43,857 nucleotides of DNA, from the NCBI GenBank assembly GCA_903865775.1, contig CAIPKZ010000120.1, forward strand, positions 1 through 43,857, read 5' to 3'. The notes under the pieces were generated by a model, which ran no database searches, was not told where the DNA came from, and saw only the letters and a program-made list of their open reading frames with translations. Positions 7,370-15,867 of the stretch are shown piece after piece (the stretch's first letter is position 1; each line of letters starts with the position of its first letter). Both the position numbers and the translations under genes were made by a program. Source of the stretch: an uncultured Prolixibacteraceae bacterium. GTDB taxonomy: Bacteria; Bacteroidota; Bacteroidia; Bacteroidales; Prolixibacteraceae.

Positions 7370-7850
7370 GAACTGGAATCCTGATCATCCGGGTCCTCGG
7401 AGCCGCATTTTAGAAGAGCTGAAGTTGGGACAGAAAGCTTGCTTTCAAGGTTCATCAACCTAAAAAATTAGCTGTCAAAGGTTCTTTAAAAAGTTGATTC
7501 AGGAAGGTGAAAGATTGTCAGGAACCTCGGTTCCCGATAATTGGCCGAAGCGGAAGATAATCCTCGGATAATCGGAAACTTTTCATCGAAGACAGATCGA
7601 AAGAAATGTTTGAAATGGCTAACCTGGGGCTTCGTCCGTGAAGATGGATTCGAAAGAAGAAATCGGGCGGACATCTGGAAGATGTTGCTGTAACAGGCAA
7701 TTTCAGAAGGAATAAGGGTGGGAGAGCAGGCTGAAAATGCCGAATCGAACTCCCGGTTGTAATAACCGTAGTCTGGCACTAAAGAAAACCTTCGGGTGAT
7801 CTGAAAGTGAATGGGAGCTTTCTTAACGGAAAGTTCCCATTCGTGTTTTA
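7370..7850 (+). ncRNA. Candidate structured non-coding RNA, unknown class
   Basis: No convincing reading frame on either strand, yet the base composition (purine-rich on plus) and density of short hairpins differ from the flanks. Hairpins: GAAAG/CTTTC (7433-7446), AGGTT-CATC-AACCT (7448-7461), GGAAC-CTCG-GTTCC (7521-7534), CATCT-GGA-AGATG (7672-7684). The ends can pair over 400 bases: GATCATCCG (7383-7391) with CGGGTGATC (7793-7801), extendable by two G-U pairs. A 14-bp hairpin with a T-rich tail follows at 7809-7850. I see no RNase P, tmRNA, SRP RNA or known riboswitch signature. Both ends and the existence of the transcript are inferred. Confidence 0.35.
7809..7850 (+). terminator. Strong hairpin ending the RNA-like region
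   Basis: GAATGGGAGCTTTC (7809-7822) pairs with GAAAGTTCCCATTC (7829-7842), 14 pairs with one G-U, six-base loop, followed on the plus strand by GTGTTTTA. The T tail lies on the plus side, so it serves a plus-strand transcript, although no plus-strand gene precedes it. Confidence 0.6.
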
Positions 7851-7886
7851 TAAAGGTTTTAACACGAATTCATAATCAGCTAATTA

Positions 7887-9005
7887 TTAAATGCTTTTTC
7901 GATGTGCCGGTAAGGTAAAAGTAAATATACTTCCTTTACCAGGTGAACTCTCAACGCCAATAGTGCCATTGTGCAACTTAATGAAGTCTTTACACAAAAT
8001 CAGACCAAAACCTGTACCCTGTTCATTATCAGTTCCGAGGGTGAGGGTATGTTTGTCGATATTGAAAATGGCTGATTGGTTTACAGGAGCAACACCAACA
8101 CCATTATCTATAACTGAAACCTGTATTTCATGATCAGTTTCTACCGCTTTTATCCTGACTTTTTCTCCTCTTGGCGAGAACTTTATAGCGTTTAAAATAA
8201 GATTTCTCAGAACAAAATCGATCATATTCTTATCTGCAAAAATTTTGATCGATTTCCTGATGCCGTTAACAAGGCTAATTCCTTTAATTGTAGCAGTGCT
8301 TTCGATCATATTTAAGGTTTCGGCCAGTTGGGAATTCAGATTCAGCAATTCAGGATTATATTGTAGCTGCCCGTTTTGGTTCTGAGACCAAATGAGCAAA
8401 TTCTCAAGTAACTTAAAAGCATGCTTTGAAGCACTTTCGATTGTATACAATCCTTGTAAAAGGGTTTCATCGTCAAGGTCGCTGAAACTGCTGATCATTA
8501 AATCATTGAATCCAATAATAGCATTAAATGGATTTTTCAGATCATGGGCAATGATGGAGAGAAATTTATCTTTAGCGATTTTCAATTTTTGTAATTCTTC
8601 GGCCTGTTGCTTTAGCGATAAAAATGTTTTTTTCTGTTCAGTAACTTCAATGATATGAACAATGTATCCGGCAACCTCCTTATTCTCATCGATTTTAGGA
8701 TGGATGTAATATTCAAGGAAGCAGTTTCCTTCCCTTGATGTAGGGTAAAGATTATCACTCTTTACCAGCTCAAAGTCGATTTCAATTTCGAGTTTGACTG
8801 GTTTCCCAGCCTTAATGTCGGCAATAGCTGATTGGGAAAAATTCGGATCGGTAAACAAATTGAAAAACTGAACATTTTCAATGCTTTGGATTCCAAATAA
8901 ATCTATAAATGATTGATTAATATAGCGTATAATGCCATTCGAATCAAGGTATTCAATTGCAATAGGAGAAAGTTCAAAATTTGAAACAAATTCGTTGTGT
9001 TCCAT
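7887..9005 (-). CDS. Soluble PAS-domain sensor histidine kinase
   Basis: 372 residues from the ATG at 9005; the frame extends upstream to a TTG at 9041 but MEHNEFVSNFELSP is the better start. Order: PAS domain (about 5-125, SPIAIEYLDSNGIIRYINQSF), a short coiled linker (TEQKKTFLSLKQQAEELQKLKIAKDKF), HisKA with AHDLKNPFNAIIG and phospho-acceptor His near residue 154, then HATPase_c with N box NLILNAIKFSP, G1 DNGVGV and G2 GTGFGL. No membrane helix or signal peptide, so it senses a cytoplasmic cue. No response regulator lies next to it (orphan kinase), and the signal is unknown. Confidence 0.92.
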   Translation of the reverse strand: MEHNEFVSNFELSPIAIEYLDSNGIIRYINQSFIDLFGIQSIENVQFFNLFTDPNFSQSAIADIKAGKPVKLEIEIDFELVKSDNLYPTSREGNCFLEYYIHPKIDENKEVAGYIVHIIEVTEQKKTFLSLKQQAEELQKLKIAKDKFLSIIAHDLKNPFNAIIGFNDLMISSFSDLDDETLLQGLYTIESASKHAFKLLENLLIWSQNQNGQLQYNPELLNLNSQLAETLNMIESTATIKGISLVNGIRKSIKIFADKNMIDFVLRNLILNAIKFSPRGEKVRIKAVETDHEIQVSVIDNGVGVAPVNQSAIFNIDKHTLTLGTDNEQGTGFGLILCKDFIKLHNGTIGVESSPGKGSIFTFTLPAHRKSI

Positions 9006-9205
9006 GCATGATTTAATAAGCAGGTTTAGAACAATAGCCAATGTTTATCCATTCGGATAATATGAAAGCCAGATCAATAAGTCCGCCACATTTTCTGAAA
9101 ATTAAAGTGCCAAGATATGAAAATAATGGCAAGTGATAATTCTACTTTATTTGGTTTTTTAAAATGGAACATGGTTTTTGAAATTTTATGAGAGCCATAT
9201 TCAAT

Positions 9206-9237
9206 AAAAAAGTCCTGAAACCTGCAGGACTTTTTTT
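9206..9237 (-). terminator. Intrinsic terminator after the SPFH gene
   Basis: GTCCTG (9212-9217) pairs with CAGGAC (9225-9230), flanked by A6 on one side and T7 on the other, so it can act on both strands. It lies 33 bases past the minus-strand prohibitin-like gene. Confidence 0.85.
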
Positions 9238-9269
9238 GAATATTTTGGGAATGAAAAACATGTATTTCT

Positions 9270-10169
9270 TTACTGTTTAGCGTCCAGAATAAGAGGTGTA
9301 TTCCTTTTACTGTCAAGGATAATCAGTTTGGCGTTCGGAGAAGTTGCAATGGCTTTAATCATTTCATATTGCAGCTGCTTGTCGCTCAGTCCGGTACTCA
9401 GAATTTTCTGGTAATCGGCGATACCCTGGGCTTCAACCCTTTTGCGTTCGGCTTCCTGTTTCTCCTTCTGAAGTACAAAAGTCATTTTCTGGGCTTCCTG
9501 TTCTGCGTTTATCTTCGATTCGATCGTAGTTTTTACCGATTCAGGAAGAGTAATATTTCGAACCAGAAGTTGTTCCAGAACAAGGCCTCTTCCTTTAAAA
9601 TCACTTTCTATGGTTTTAAATATCCTTGCCTGAAATTCATCGCGTTTGGATGAGAATAAAGCTATGGCATCATAATACACTGCATTATCCCTGATTTTTG
9701 TTCTGCAAATCGGACGAACAATGGTATTCCGGTAATCAGTCCCGATTTCACTCAAAATTCTCGGGGCCTCATTAGGTAATACCCGGTAAAGCACAGTCAG
9801 ATCAATGACTACTTCAAGTCCGTCAGCCGAAAGTACCCGGATGGCATCGTCGCCAGCTTTGTCTCCTTCATCACGCACGGCCGACATGGTGTAATTCTGA
9901 GTCCGCACATCAAAAGTTACAACTTCCACCAATGGATTGATTACATTCAGGCCACTTTCAAGAATGCTCTTGTTTACTTTCCCAAATAGTTTCTGAACAC
10001 CAACATCGCCGGGTTCAATCTGTTTAACCGAGGATAATCCTGCACCAACAAGTAAAACCAATAATCCGACCAACCGGATCATACCGCTGTATGCCTTGGC
10101 AGGAGATTCGTTACTTGCAGCCACGAAACCGATTACGATTACAGCAATACCAATGAAAATTAGGAACAT
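9270..10169 (-). CDS. Prohibitin-like SPFH/band 7 membrane protein
   Basis: 299 residues. Two N-terminal hydrophobic segments (about 1-19 and 30-48) precede an SPFH/band 7 domain beginning VKQIEPGDVGVQKLFGKV (about 48-215), then a long charged helix rich in Glu, Lys and Ala (INAEQEAQKMTFVLQKEKQEAERKRVEAQ, written here in parts: about 218-247) and a C-terminal segment KLIILDSKRNTPLILDAK. This is the prohibitin pattern; such proteins form large membrane rings that scaffold proteases or organise membrane domains. No FtsH or NfeD partner gene is adjacent. Monocistronic, with a terminator downstream and paired hairpins at 10244-10299 upstream. Confidence 0.9.
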   Translation of the reverse strand: MFLIFIGIAVIVIGFVAASNESPAKAYSGMIRLVGLLVLLVGAGLSSVKQIEPGDVGVQKLFGKVNKSILESGLNVINPLVEVVTFDVRTQNYTMSAVRDEGDKAGDDAIRVLSADGLEVVIDLTVLYRVLPNEAPRILSEIGTDYRNTIVRPICRTKIRDNAVYYDAIALFSSKRDEFQARIFKTIESDFKGRGLVLEQLLVRNITLPESVKTTIESKINAEQEAQKMTFVLQKEKQEAERKRVEAQGIADYQKILSTGLSDKQLQYEMIKAIATSPNAKLIILDSKRNTPLILDAKQ

Positions 10170-10521
10170 GTGTTTTGTTTTAAGGTTAGAAATCAGAACG
10201 ATTTATGTTTGTAAATATACTATATAAACGTGGTATATCTATTCCATTTTTCTGTCGATAAGCGGAAAAATGGCGGGCAACGGTCGTTTATTGCCGTTGA
10301 TTGGCTTTGAGTGAAGTAAGTTGGTTACCTAAATTATTTCAACCTTTTTTTATTTCTTTCGGATAACAACTTAATGGAAGCAAAATCTAAACCTCATGAA
10401 TAATGAACCCATGATTCCATAAAGCGACCTTAATATTAAAGGAGAATGACAGGCCAGTATATGAGGTTTTTAATTTGTCAGCCATTATTTGTAATGAATT
10501 GACATCTGGCGTTACGGATAA
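10170..10521. other. Divergent spacer with two adjacent hairpins
   Basis: No gene. Hairpin A: CCATTTTTC (10244-10252) with GAAAAATGG (10265-10273), nine perfect pairs, 12-base loop. Hairpin B: CAACGG (10278-10283) with CCGTTG (10294-10299), or alternatively GGCAA (10276-10280) with TTGCC (10291-10295). They lie 75-130 bases upstream of the minus-strand SPFH gene and about 220 upstream of the plus-strand propeller gene. No clear promoter box; otherwise nothing seen. Confidence 0.4.
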
Positions 10522-11787
10522 ATGAAATTAACATCACTGGAGGAATCGATTGTGAATAAAATTTTCTTTTTTGCCGTTTGGCTGGCTGCTTTCTGTATTT
10601 CAGTATTGGCAACTGCTCAATCGCAGTGGCGCGGCCCAAACCGGAATGGAATTTATCCTGAAACAAATTTGCTCAAACAATGGCCTGCCGATGGTCCTGA
10701 GTTGCTTTGGTCGTTTGAAGGACTGGGAATCGGGCAGGGGAGTGTGGCCGTTGCCGATGGAAAAGTTTTCGTTGCAGGTATTCCCGATACGCTCAATTCT
10801 GAAGGATATTTATTTGCCTTCGACCTAAAAGGAAAATTACTTTGGAAGAAAAATTATGGAAAAGATTGGACCGGAATTTTCCCGGGAGCACGTTCAACTC
10901 CAACGATCGTTGACGAACTTATTTATTTTGAAAGCGGTAACGGTAAAGTCTATTGCCTGAAAACCAATGACGGAGATGAGGTTTGGAGTGTTGATTTTTT
11001 TAAGGATTTAAAAGCTGATTCAGTACAATTTGGATTTTCTGAATCGTTGTTAATTGATGGCGATAAGCTGTACTGTACTCCTGGGGGAAAAGAGAATAAT
11101 ATGTTGGCTCTGAACCGTTTCACCGGAAAGATAAACTGGTCTTCGCCTGCATTTAAAGAACAGGCTACCTATTGTTCACCTATTCTGATCAATCACAACG
11201 GTCATCGTTTATTCGTAAACCTGACGGCAAGTTCTATCATCGGTTTGGATGCCGATAATGGAGAAATGTACTGGAGAATTCACCAGTTTCAGGATAATAA
11301 AATTCATGCAAACACGCCGGTTTATGCGGATGGAAAGCTTTTCATTTCAAGTGCTTCGCGAAAAGATAGTTCAGGACTGGTGATGCTACAACTTTCGCCT
11401 GATGGTAAAAAGGCCGAAATTGCCTGGCGAAACAAGGAGTTCATTAACCTGTCGGGTGGTTTTATCCTGAAGGACGGTTATCTATACGGTGGCGCTTACT
11501 TGCAACCTAAATGGTTTTGCATCGATGCCAAAACCGGACAAACTAAATACATTGCTAAAGATCTTGGTGGCGGACCGGTGATTTATTCCGACGGACTTTT
11601 CTATTGCTATGCCGAAAAAGATGGGGAAATGGCTCTTGCAGAAGGTACTCCGGAACAATTTCGAATCATCAGTAAGTTTAAAATTCCTCTAGGAAAAGAC
11701 CAGCATTGGGCTCATCCTGTAATTGCAGACGGAAAACTTTTCGTCCGGCACAATGATGCTTTGATGGTTTATCGTTTGAAGGATTGA
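10522..11787 (+). CDS. Secreted PQQ-binding-like beta-propeller protein
   Basis: 421 residues. A signal peptide (about 14-33, KIFFFAVWLAAFCISVLATAQ) is followed by the SQWRGPNRNGIYPE opening typical of PQQ-like propeller proteins of this type, then repeated blades of the form DGKVF-AFDLKGKLLWK, GKVYCLKTNDGDEVWS, MLALNRFTGKINWS, IIGLDADNGEMYWR, FCIDAKTGQTKYI. No quinoprotein active-site residues or cytochrome motif are evident, so enzymatic activity is doubtful; the fold usually serves as a binding or assembly scaffold. An internal GTG at 10552 would give a neater signal peptide. Monocistronic, convergent with the MFS gene. Specific role unknown. Confidence 0.85.
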   Translation: MKLTSLEESIVNKIFFFAVWLAAFCISVLATAQSQWRGPNRNGIYPETNLLKQWPADGPELLWSFEGLGIGQGSVAVADGKVFVAGIPDTLNSEGYLFAFDLKGKLLWKKNYGKDWTGIFPGARSTPTIVDELIYFESGNGKVYCLKTNDGDEVWSVDFFKDLKADSVQFGFSESLLIDGDKLYCTPGGKENNMLALNRFTGKINWSSPAFKEQATYCSPILINHNGHRLFVNLTASSIIGLDADNGEMYWRIHQFQDNKIHANTPVYADGKLFISSASRKDSSGLVMLQLSPDGKKAEIAWRNKEFINLSGGFILKDGYLYGGAYLQPKWFCIDAKTGQTKYIAKDLGGGPVIYSDGLFYCYAEKDGEMALAEGTPEQFRIISKFKIPLGKDQHWAHPVIADGKLFVRHNDALMVYRLKD

Positions 11788-11896
11788 TTTCAATTCAGTA
11801 GAAAATCAAATTCCTGATCTTTGAAATTGATTGATTAATATTCCGGAATGTCAGGCATGCAATATTTGGTAATGGTTTAAGCAGCAGTGAAATTTC

Positions 11897-13240
11897 CTAT
11901 TGAATTGCCATTTTCACCCTGGCCTCATAGAGTATTCTCAAGTATAAGGCAAATATGAAAAAGAAGCTGATCATAAAGAAAACTGTAATGGCGAGTACCG
12001 AATAACGCATGCTGCCAGTAACTGCTTCGATGACTCCAAAACTAAAGGTACCTGCAACGGTTGCCAGTTTCTCCATGACATCGTAAAAACTAAAAAATGA
12101 AGTATGGTCGGTTGTATCGGCAGGAAGCATTTTTGAATAAGTGCTGCGCGCCAGCGATTGTGAACCGCCCATCACAATGCCGATGGCAAATGCTGCTCCC
12201 AGAAAATGCAGAGCGGTGTTAATGTAATAGGCCCCAATGCAAGTAATTGTCCAGCAAACGATAGTTATCATCAATGCTCGCAGATTCCCGATTTTTTCGG
12301 ATATCCGGGCAAACATCCAGGCCCCCAGCATTCCAACCAATTGTATTCCAAGTATGGTTGGTATCAGCACATCTTCTTTGAGTCCGATTTCTTTTTCGCC
12401 GAAAGTAGCCGCCATAAACATGGTTGTTAGTACACCCATCATCAGAAAGAAAAAGCCTGCCAAATACAAACTTAGTTTGTACGATTTTCGAATTTGATTG
12501 AAAACAATTTGCAATTCCTTATATCCATTAGTCAGCACCGAATCTCTTTTTATTCGTTTCCGGAAAGTATATTTGGGTAACCTGCTGAAAGTAATTTGTG
12601 AAAATCCAATCCACCAGACAAATACGGATAGAAACGAGATACGGGCGGGCAATGAGCTATCTGCAGCAATACCAAACAGTCCCGGCTTCATAATCATTAG
12701 AAGATTAAACAGTAATAAAACAACTCCACCCAGATAGCCCATGGAATATCCCCGGGCACTGATGCGGTCCTGGTCTTCAGGTTCAGCAATAACCGGCAGA
12801 AATGAATTATAGAATACAATACTTCCGCCATAACCCAGAGTTCCCAGTCCAAAGGCAATTACTCCCAGTTCGAGATGATTCCTGTCGAAGAAAAATAAGG
12901 CGCCGCATCCGATTGCTCCAATCAAGGTAAATACCCTCATAAAAGCTTTCCGCCTTCCTGTATAGTCTGCCATTGAGGAAAATAATGGAGACATCATTGC
13001 GACCAACAGATAAGCCGTGGCAATTGCCCAGGAGTATAGAACTGTATTTGTGACATGTGCGCCAAAAAACGAAACGGTGAAATTGTTCCCAGTACGGGTA
13101 ATGGTATTGTAATAAATTGGGAAAATGGCCGAGGCTATGGTCAGTTGATATACTGAATTTGCCCAGTCATACATGACCCAGCCGTTTACAACTCGCTTGT
13201 CTCCTTTTACAATGGCTTGAACATCTCTTCGTTTTAACAT
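11897..13240 (-). CDS. MFS transporter of the UMF1/Atg22-like family
   Basis: 447 residues with about 12 membrane helices. The opening NGWVMYDWANSVYQLTIASAIFPIYY is the hallmark of the Atg22-like (UMF1) branch of the major facilitator superfamily. TM2-3 loop reads SPLFSSMADYTGRRKAFMR (the MFS DxxGRRK motif), and the second half has MGGSQSLARSTYSKMLP, also conserved in this branch. Yeast Atg22 exports amino acids from the vacuole; for the bacterial members the substrate is not established, so no cargo is assigned. A possible 62-codon frame lies 21 bases upstream on the same strand. No terminator is obvious between it and the convergent propeller gene. Confidence 0.9.
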   Translation of the reverse strand: MLKRRDVQAIVKGDKRVVNGWVMYDWANSVYQLTIASAIFPIYYNTITRTGNNFTVSFFGAHVTNTVLYSWAIATAYLLVAMMSPLFSSMADYTGRRKAFMRVFTLIGAIGCGALFFFDRNHLELGVIAFGLGTLGYGGSIVFYNSFLPVIAEPEDQDRISARGYSMGYLGGVVLLLFNLLMIMKPGLFGIAADSSLPARISFLSVFVWWIGFSQITFSRLPKYTFRKRIKRDSVLTNGYKELQIVFNQIRKSYKLSLYLAGFFFLMMGVLTTMFMAATFGEKEIGLKEDVLIPTILGIQLVGMLGAWMFARISEKIGNLRALMITIVCWTITCIGAYYINTALHFLGAAFAIGIVMGGSQSLARSTYSKMLPADTTDHTSFFSFYDVMEKLATVAGTFSFGVIEAVTGSMRYSVLAITVFFMISFFFIFALYLRILYEARVKMAIQ

Positions 13241-13261
13241 GATCAGCTTTTTTAGAAGTTT

Positions 13262-13450
13262 TTAAAATGATAACATTTTAATGTATGTTGCGAATTTCAA
13301 TTGATCTTGCGATAAATTTGAACTCTTGGTTTCTTCCGAAATGACAATTCTGAACGTGTTGTAAAGAAAATAAATTATCATTAAACGGATGCCTAAAGAT
13401 ACAAATACTATGGTTTTTGCTATCATTTCCAGACTCGAAATGTCATACAA
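13262..13450 (-). CDS. Possible small membrane protein (doubtful)
   Basis: 62 codons ending 21 bases before the MFS gene start on the same strand. One clear hydrophobic segment (MIAKTIVFVSLGIRLMIIYF, about 9-28) followed by a polar tail (SEETKSSNLSQDQ). Position and orientation would suit a co-transcribed small protein, but the composition is AT-rich, no family is recognised, and a chance frame in a promoter region is quite possible. Confidence 0.25.
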   Translation of the reverse strand: MYDISSLEMIAKTIVFVSLGIRLMIIYFLYNTFRIVISEETKSSNLSQDQLKFATYIKMLSF

Positions 13451-13733
13451 GAACTTGTTTTACAAGTGTGATTGTATGTGGGTGCTGAAACAATAAACGA
13501 ATTTATTCAGTTTAAATAGACTCAAAGGTTTTAAAGTCAGTATTGATTATTCAGGTATTTTAAGCAAGTTAAATATAGCGAAGGGAACTGATATTCCAAA
13601 TATTTCTACGTTCAGAAGTTTTAAAAATCTGAAAATCCCGATTGGTCAGGATTGAAATAGGGATTTTCGAGTTTATGGGTTGAAAGTTAAAATCCGGATT
13701 TTATTTAAAGTGTGATATGAACACCTATTTTGT
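13451..13733. other. Divergent promoter region between MFS and GH127 genes
   Basis: AT-rich, no gene. One hairpin: GAAAATCCC (13631-13639) with GGGATTTTC (13660-13668), nine perfect pairs around a 20-base loop, about 65 bases upstream of the GH127 promoter box; it could be a split operator. Nothing else recognised. Confidence 0.35.
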
Positions 13734-13741
13734 TATTTTTG
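13734..13741 (+). promoter_or_regulatory. Bacteroidota -7 box for the GH127 gene
   Basis: TATTTTTG matches TAnnTTTG, 46 bases upstream of the ATG at 13788. No clear -33 element. Confidence 0.5.
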
Positions 13742-13787
13742 AGCTTACAGTTTTTTATTCAAAGAAACCTGAACTAAATCGCACAAA

Positions 13788-15740
13788 ATGAACCTCCTGC
13801 AATCAACAGCTTTTGCCTTGATTTTACTGGCCGGATCGCTGATTTGTCCGGCACAAAACTTGCCAGTTACAAACGATTATCCAATTCGACCGGTTCCTTT
13901 TACTTCGGTTAAAGTGACTGATGAATTTTGGGCTCCACGCATCAAGTTAAATCATGAGGTGACCATCCCGATCGCCATAAAACAATGCTATATCACTGGC
14001 CGGGTCGATAATTTCAAAGTGGCCGGTGGTTTGAAAAAAGGAAAATTCTGCACAGAATATCCTTTTGATGATAGTGATATTTATAAAATTATTGAAGGTG
14101 CAAGCTTTTCCCTGCAAACAACTCCTGATCCGGTATTGGATGCCCGAATCGACACCTTGATAGAATACATCGGAAAGGCTCAGGAACCTGATGGCTATTT
14201 ATACACAAACCGAACGATTGATCCCGCTCATCCACATGCATGGTCGGGTACCGAACGCTGGGAAATGGAGTCGGACCTGAGTCATGAATTATATAACAGC
14301 GGACATATGTTCGAAGCGGCTGTGGCACATTCTCAGGCAACAGGCAAAAAATCGTTTCTCGATATTGCGGTCAAAAATGCCGATCTTTTAGTCAGGACTT
14401 TTGGACCTGGAAAAATGATGCGGTCGCCCGGTCATCAGGTGGTTGAAATGGGACTGGTAAAAATGTACCGCACAACCGGAAAAAAGGAATACCTCGATCT
14501 GGCCAAATTCTTCATCGACAGTCGTGGACACCATTCACCTCATTCACGGGGTGAATATTCACAGGATCATATTCCGGTTATCGATCAGACTGAAGCCGTT
14601 GGACATGCCGTGCGGGCTACCTATTTATACTCCGGAATGGCTGATGTGGCTGCATTAACCGGCGAAAAAAATTACGTTCAGGCCCTCGGTCGCATTTGGG
14701 ACGATCTGGTTAATTACAAACTTTATATTACCGGAGGAATTGGTGCGCAAGCCGGCCATGAGGGTTTCGGACCAAAATATGATTTGCCAAATAGGTCAGC
14801 CTACAACGAGACCTGCGCTTCAATCGGGGAGATTTTCTGGAATTACCGGCTTTTTCTCCTGCATGGAGACTCAAAATATTTCGATGTGCTTGAACAAATT
14901 CTATACAACGGAATGATTTCAGGTATTTCTCAAGGTGCCGACCATTTTTTCTATCCAAATCCACTCGAATCAAACGGTGAACATTCGCGCAGCGAATGGT
15001 TCGGCTGTGCCTGCTGTCCCAGCAATGTTTGCAGGTTCATCCCTTCTGTTCCGGGTTACATATATGGACAAACTGATTCGCGCCTGTATGTTAACCTGTT
15101 TATTCAAAGCAAAGTTCAGGTGACGATGGGTGGCGAAAAGCTGGACATTGAGCAAACCTCCAATTACCCATGGGATGGCGATGTGAAATTCCGTATCAAT
15201 CCTGAAAATCCAAAGTCGTTTGAACTGGTACTGAGAATTCCTGGATGGTTGGCAGACAAGCCAATACCAGGCAGTTTGTACCGTTTTTCAACTGCAACAG
15301 AACAGAAATTTGCGCTGGAGGTGAATGGGAAAGCAGTTGATTATCAGATTGAAAATGGATATGCAGTTATCAGCAACAAATGGAAAAAAGGAGATGAAGT
15401 TGTATTTTCGCTGCCAATGGAAATTCGCCGGGTTGAAGCCAACGAAAAAGTTGTGGCTAATCAAAATAAGCTTGCATTAATGCGTGGTCCGGTGGTCTAT
15501 TGTGCCGAATGGCCCGATTATAAAGACAAACATGTGCTGAACCTCATTTTGTCGGATCAGGCTGCATTGAAATCAGAATATCATCCTGAAATATTGGGTG
15601 GTGTAGTTCTGTTAAAAGGTGAAGCTAAAAGTTTGGATGCTACAGCAAAACTAACAACAGTTAATTTTACTGCCATTCCCTATTATTCATGGGCGAATCG
15701 CGGCCCCGGAGAAATGGAAGTCTGGATTGATGCCAAATAA
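13788..15740 (+). CDS. GH127 beta-L-arabinofuranosidase, secreted
   Basis: 650 residues. Signal peptide 1-22 ending CPAQ. The GH127 zinc-thiolate site is complete: Glu341-x-Cys343 in YNETCASIGE, and Cys407, Cys409, Cys410 in WFGCACCPSNVC, matching the Glu/Cys and paired Cys that hold zinc and provide the nucleophilic thiolate in HypBA1-type enzymes. The N-terminal half has the (alpha/alpha)6 barrel pattern (GSGHMFEAAVAH-like helices, IWDDLVNYKLYITGGIGA) and the C-terminal third is beta-rich. The enzyme removes beta-L-arabinofuranose from plant glycans or hydroxyproline-linked arabinans. It precedes a GH31 alpha-xylosidase by 127 bases on the same strand, pointing to arabinosylated xyloglucan or similar. 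Exact substrate unproven. Confidence 0.93.
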   Translation: MNLLQSTAFALILLAGSLICPAQNLPVTNDYPIRPVPFTSVKVTDEFWAPRIKLNHEVTIPIAIKQCYITGRVDNFKVAGGLKKGKFCTEYPFDDSDIYKIIEGASFSLQTTPDPVLDARIDTLIEYIGKAQEPDGYLYTNRTIDPAHPHAWSGTERWEMESDLSHELYNSGHMFEAAVAHSQATGKKSFLDIAVKNADLLVRTFGPGKMMRSPGHQVVEMGLVKMYRTTGKKEYLDLAKFFIDSRGHHSPHSRGEYSQDHIPVIDQTEAVGHAVRATYLYSGMADVAALTGEKNYVQALGRIWDDLVNYKLYITGGIGAQAGHEGFGPKYDLPNRSAYNETCASIGEIFWNYRLFLLHGDSKYFDVLEQILYNGMISGISQGADHFFYPNPLESNGEHSRSEWFGCACCPSNVCRFIPSVPGYIYGQTDSRLYVNLFIQSKVQVTMGGEKLDIEQTSNYPWDGDVKFRINPENPKSFELVLRIPGWLADKPIPGSLYRFSTATEQKFALEVNGKAVDYQIENGYAVISNKWKKGDEVVFSLPMEIRRVEANEKVVANQNKLALMRGPVVYCAEWPDYKDKHVLNLILSDQAALKSEYHPEILGGVVLLKGEAKSLDATAKLTTVNFTAIPYYSWANRGPGEMEVWIDAK

Positions 15741-15867
15741 AAAGGAAGTAAACACCGGATATTAATAAGTCATGAAATTTATATGGCTTCAATGAAAGCG
15801 GCTTTATATTCTGGCTTTTTGTTATTTTTACAGTATAAAATATCAACCCGAATAAACCAGCTCTACC

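Noticed and set aside
7633-7672. GTCCG/CGGAC in the RNA-like region as a third copy of the paired element
   Set aside because: Arms are only five bases, spacing is 29 not 34, and neither CAAAG nor the flanks are present.
7486-7779. 97-codon minus-strand frame in the RNA-like region
   Set aside because: No recognisable family, odd composition, overlapping the hairpins and the long-range pairing; more likely a by-product of a structured non-coding sequence.
7330-7850. RNase P RNA, tmRNA, SRP RNA or group II intron
   Set aside because: The conserved sequences of each class (for example GAGGAAAGTCC for RNase P, domain V for group II introns) were looked for on both strands and not found.
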